Assembly: GCF_000621525.1 (NCBI RefSeq)
Contig: NZ_JHYC01000013.1
Coordinates: 26,476 to 90,475 of the forward strand
Direction: 5' to 3'
DNA length: 64,000 nt
Source of the DNA: Legionella fairfieldensis ATCC 49588
GTDB taxonomy: Bacteria; Pseudomonadota; Gammaproteobacteria; Legionellales; Legionellaceae
Positions 63,621 through 64,000 of the stretch are shown piece by piece; position 1 is the first letter of the stretch; every line of letters starts with the position of its first letter. The notes beneath the pieces were generated by a model that worked only from the letters and a program-made list of their open reading frames with translations, did no database searches and was not told where the DNA came from. The position numbers and the translations under genes are program-made.

Positions 63621-64000
63621 TTACCCATAAGTTATATTGCTAAGTGCTTGTTTTGCCCCAAGAAAATCTCTGAGTCTCTGCAAGCCAATCCAAAGTGTAG
63701 TAGGTCCTGGTTCAGGGTCTCTATCTGCAACAGTTATAACCATGGTCTCTGGAACCTGTAATGCGACTTCGTTTGCTTTTCGATAACCCTTTAGCCATCG
63801 ATAGCTTTCTTTTTCTTCCAACGGGGTTTTATGATTATCCCTGCTTTTTTCTCGAGCAGTTCGATGGTGTACTTTTTCTCTGGCCCAATGATAAGTATCT
63901 AAAACACCTAAGCATAGTCTTTCTGGTGTAACTGCTAAAAGGGGATGTAGAAGTAAGCCTAAATGCTTTTCATGGTTAATCGGGCCTATATCTTCTCGTT
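63621..64000 (-). pseudogene. IS4/Tn5-type transposase with internal deletion, runs off the right edge
   Basis: Reading leftwards from the right edge: GPINHEKHLGLLLHP, LLAVTPERLCLGVLDTYHWAREK, EEKESYRWLKGYRKANEVA, and VPETMVITVADRDPEPGPTTLW ends IGLQRLRDFLGAKQ. These are Tn5-like (IS4 family) blocks, including the conserved ADR region and the C-terminal IGLQRLRD. However, the long stretch normally between ADRD and the PGP..WIGLQRL tail, with the last catalytic residue, is deleted in frame. The remnant lies 47 bases after a tRNA cluster. The N-terminal part is outside the window. Confidence 0.78.

Noticed and set aside
63418..63630. 70-codon plus-strand ORF
   Set aside because: It overlaps tRNA-Cys and tRNA-Leu almost completely.

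Overview
The window is a stretch of chromosome of about 40% GC. Gene content and order point to the Gammaproteobacteria, most likely a Legionella species. Reasons: an AnkH-type ankyrin protein directly downstream of asd, a second very large ankyrin protein, a candidate cysteine-protease-like effector, a clostripain-family exoprotein, and conserved blocks tig-clpP-clpX-lon-hup-ppiD, pilT-yggS-proC-yggT, gmk-rpoZ-spoT-ridA and rne/rluC. No rRNA, CRISPR array or intact insertion sequence is visible.

Layout. 1-4.2 kb: 3' part of a huge ankyrin gene cut by the window edge, a MarR regulator with a DUF1398 gene, then wrecked IS3-like and IS982-like transposase genes. 4.3-9.4 kb: RND efflux pump and adaptor, two small proteins. 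9.6-12.9 kb: yggT, proC, yggS divergent from pilT. 13.0-22.7 kb: housekeeping genes (rph, yicC, gmk, rpoZ, spoT, ridA, a retropepsin-like protease, an ABC-F ATPase, murI). 22.7-25.1 kb: a small accessory island holding a RelE/Xre toxin-antitoxin pair bracketed by inverted copies of a 45-codon ORF, plus a tyrosine recombinase, next to a four-tRNA operon (Pro, Arg, His, Leu). 25.7-34.3 kb: the protein quality-control block tig-clpP-clpX-lon-hup, tRNA-Val/tRNA-Asp, ppiD. 34.4-40.4 kb: accessory DNA with palindromic repeats, a candidate effector, a secreted C11 protease and an outer-membrane barrel. 40.4-47.7 kb: fabI, udk, smr, prmB, aroC, asd, a small gene and ankH. 47.9-53 kb: an apparently complete cyanophycin operon (synthetase, cyanophycinase, isoaspartyl peptidase) followed by a methyltransferase. 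53.1-57.1 kb: a second methyltransferase, a GT2 glycosyltransferase and a GT-C-like membrane protein. 57.3-63.1 kb: sodC, rne, rluC, a HAD hydrolase, pgsA. 63.3-64 kb: tRNA-Gly, tRNA-Cys, tRNA-Leu and the remnant of an IS4/Tn5-type transposase running off the right edge.

The genes suggest an amino-acid-dependent intracellular organism that stores nitrogen and arginine as cyanophycin and delivers ankyrin and other eukaryote-directed proteins. Short palindromic intergenic elements recur (three types recognised here) and lie mainly in the accessory segments. The most notable observations are the inverted-repeat-bracketed toxin-antitoxin cassette beside a recombinase and tRNA operon, the cyanophycin operon, the 717-residue candidate effector, the dispersed palindromic repeats, and a one-base-broken small gene at 12958-13154.
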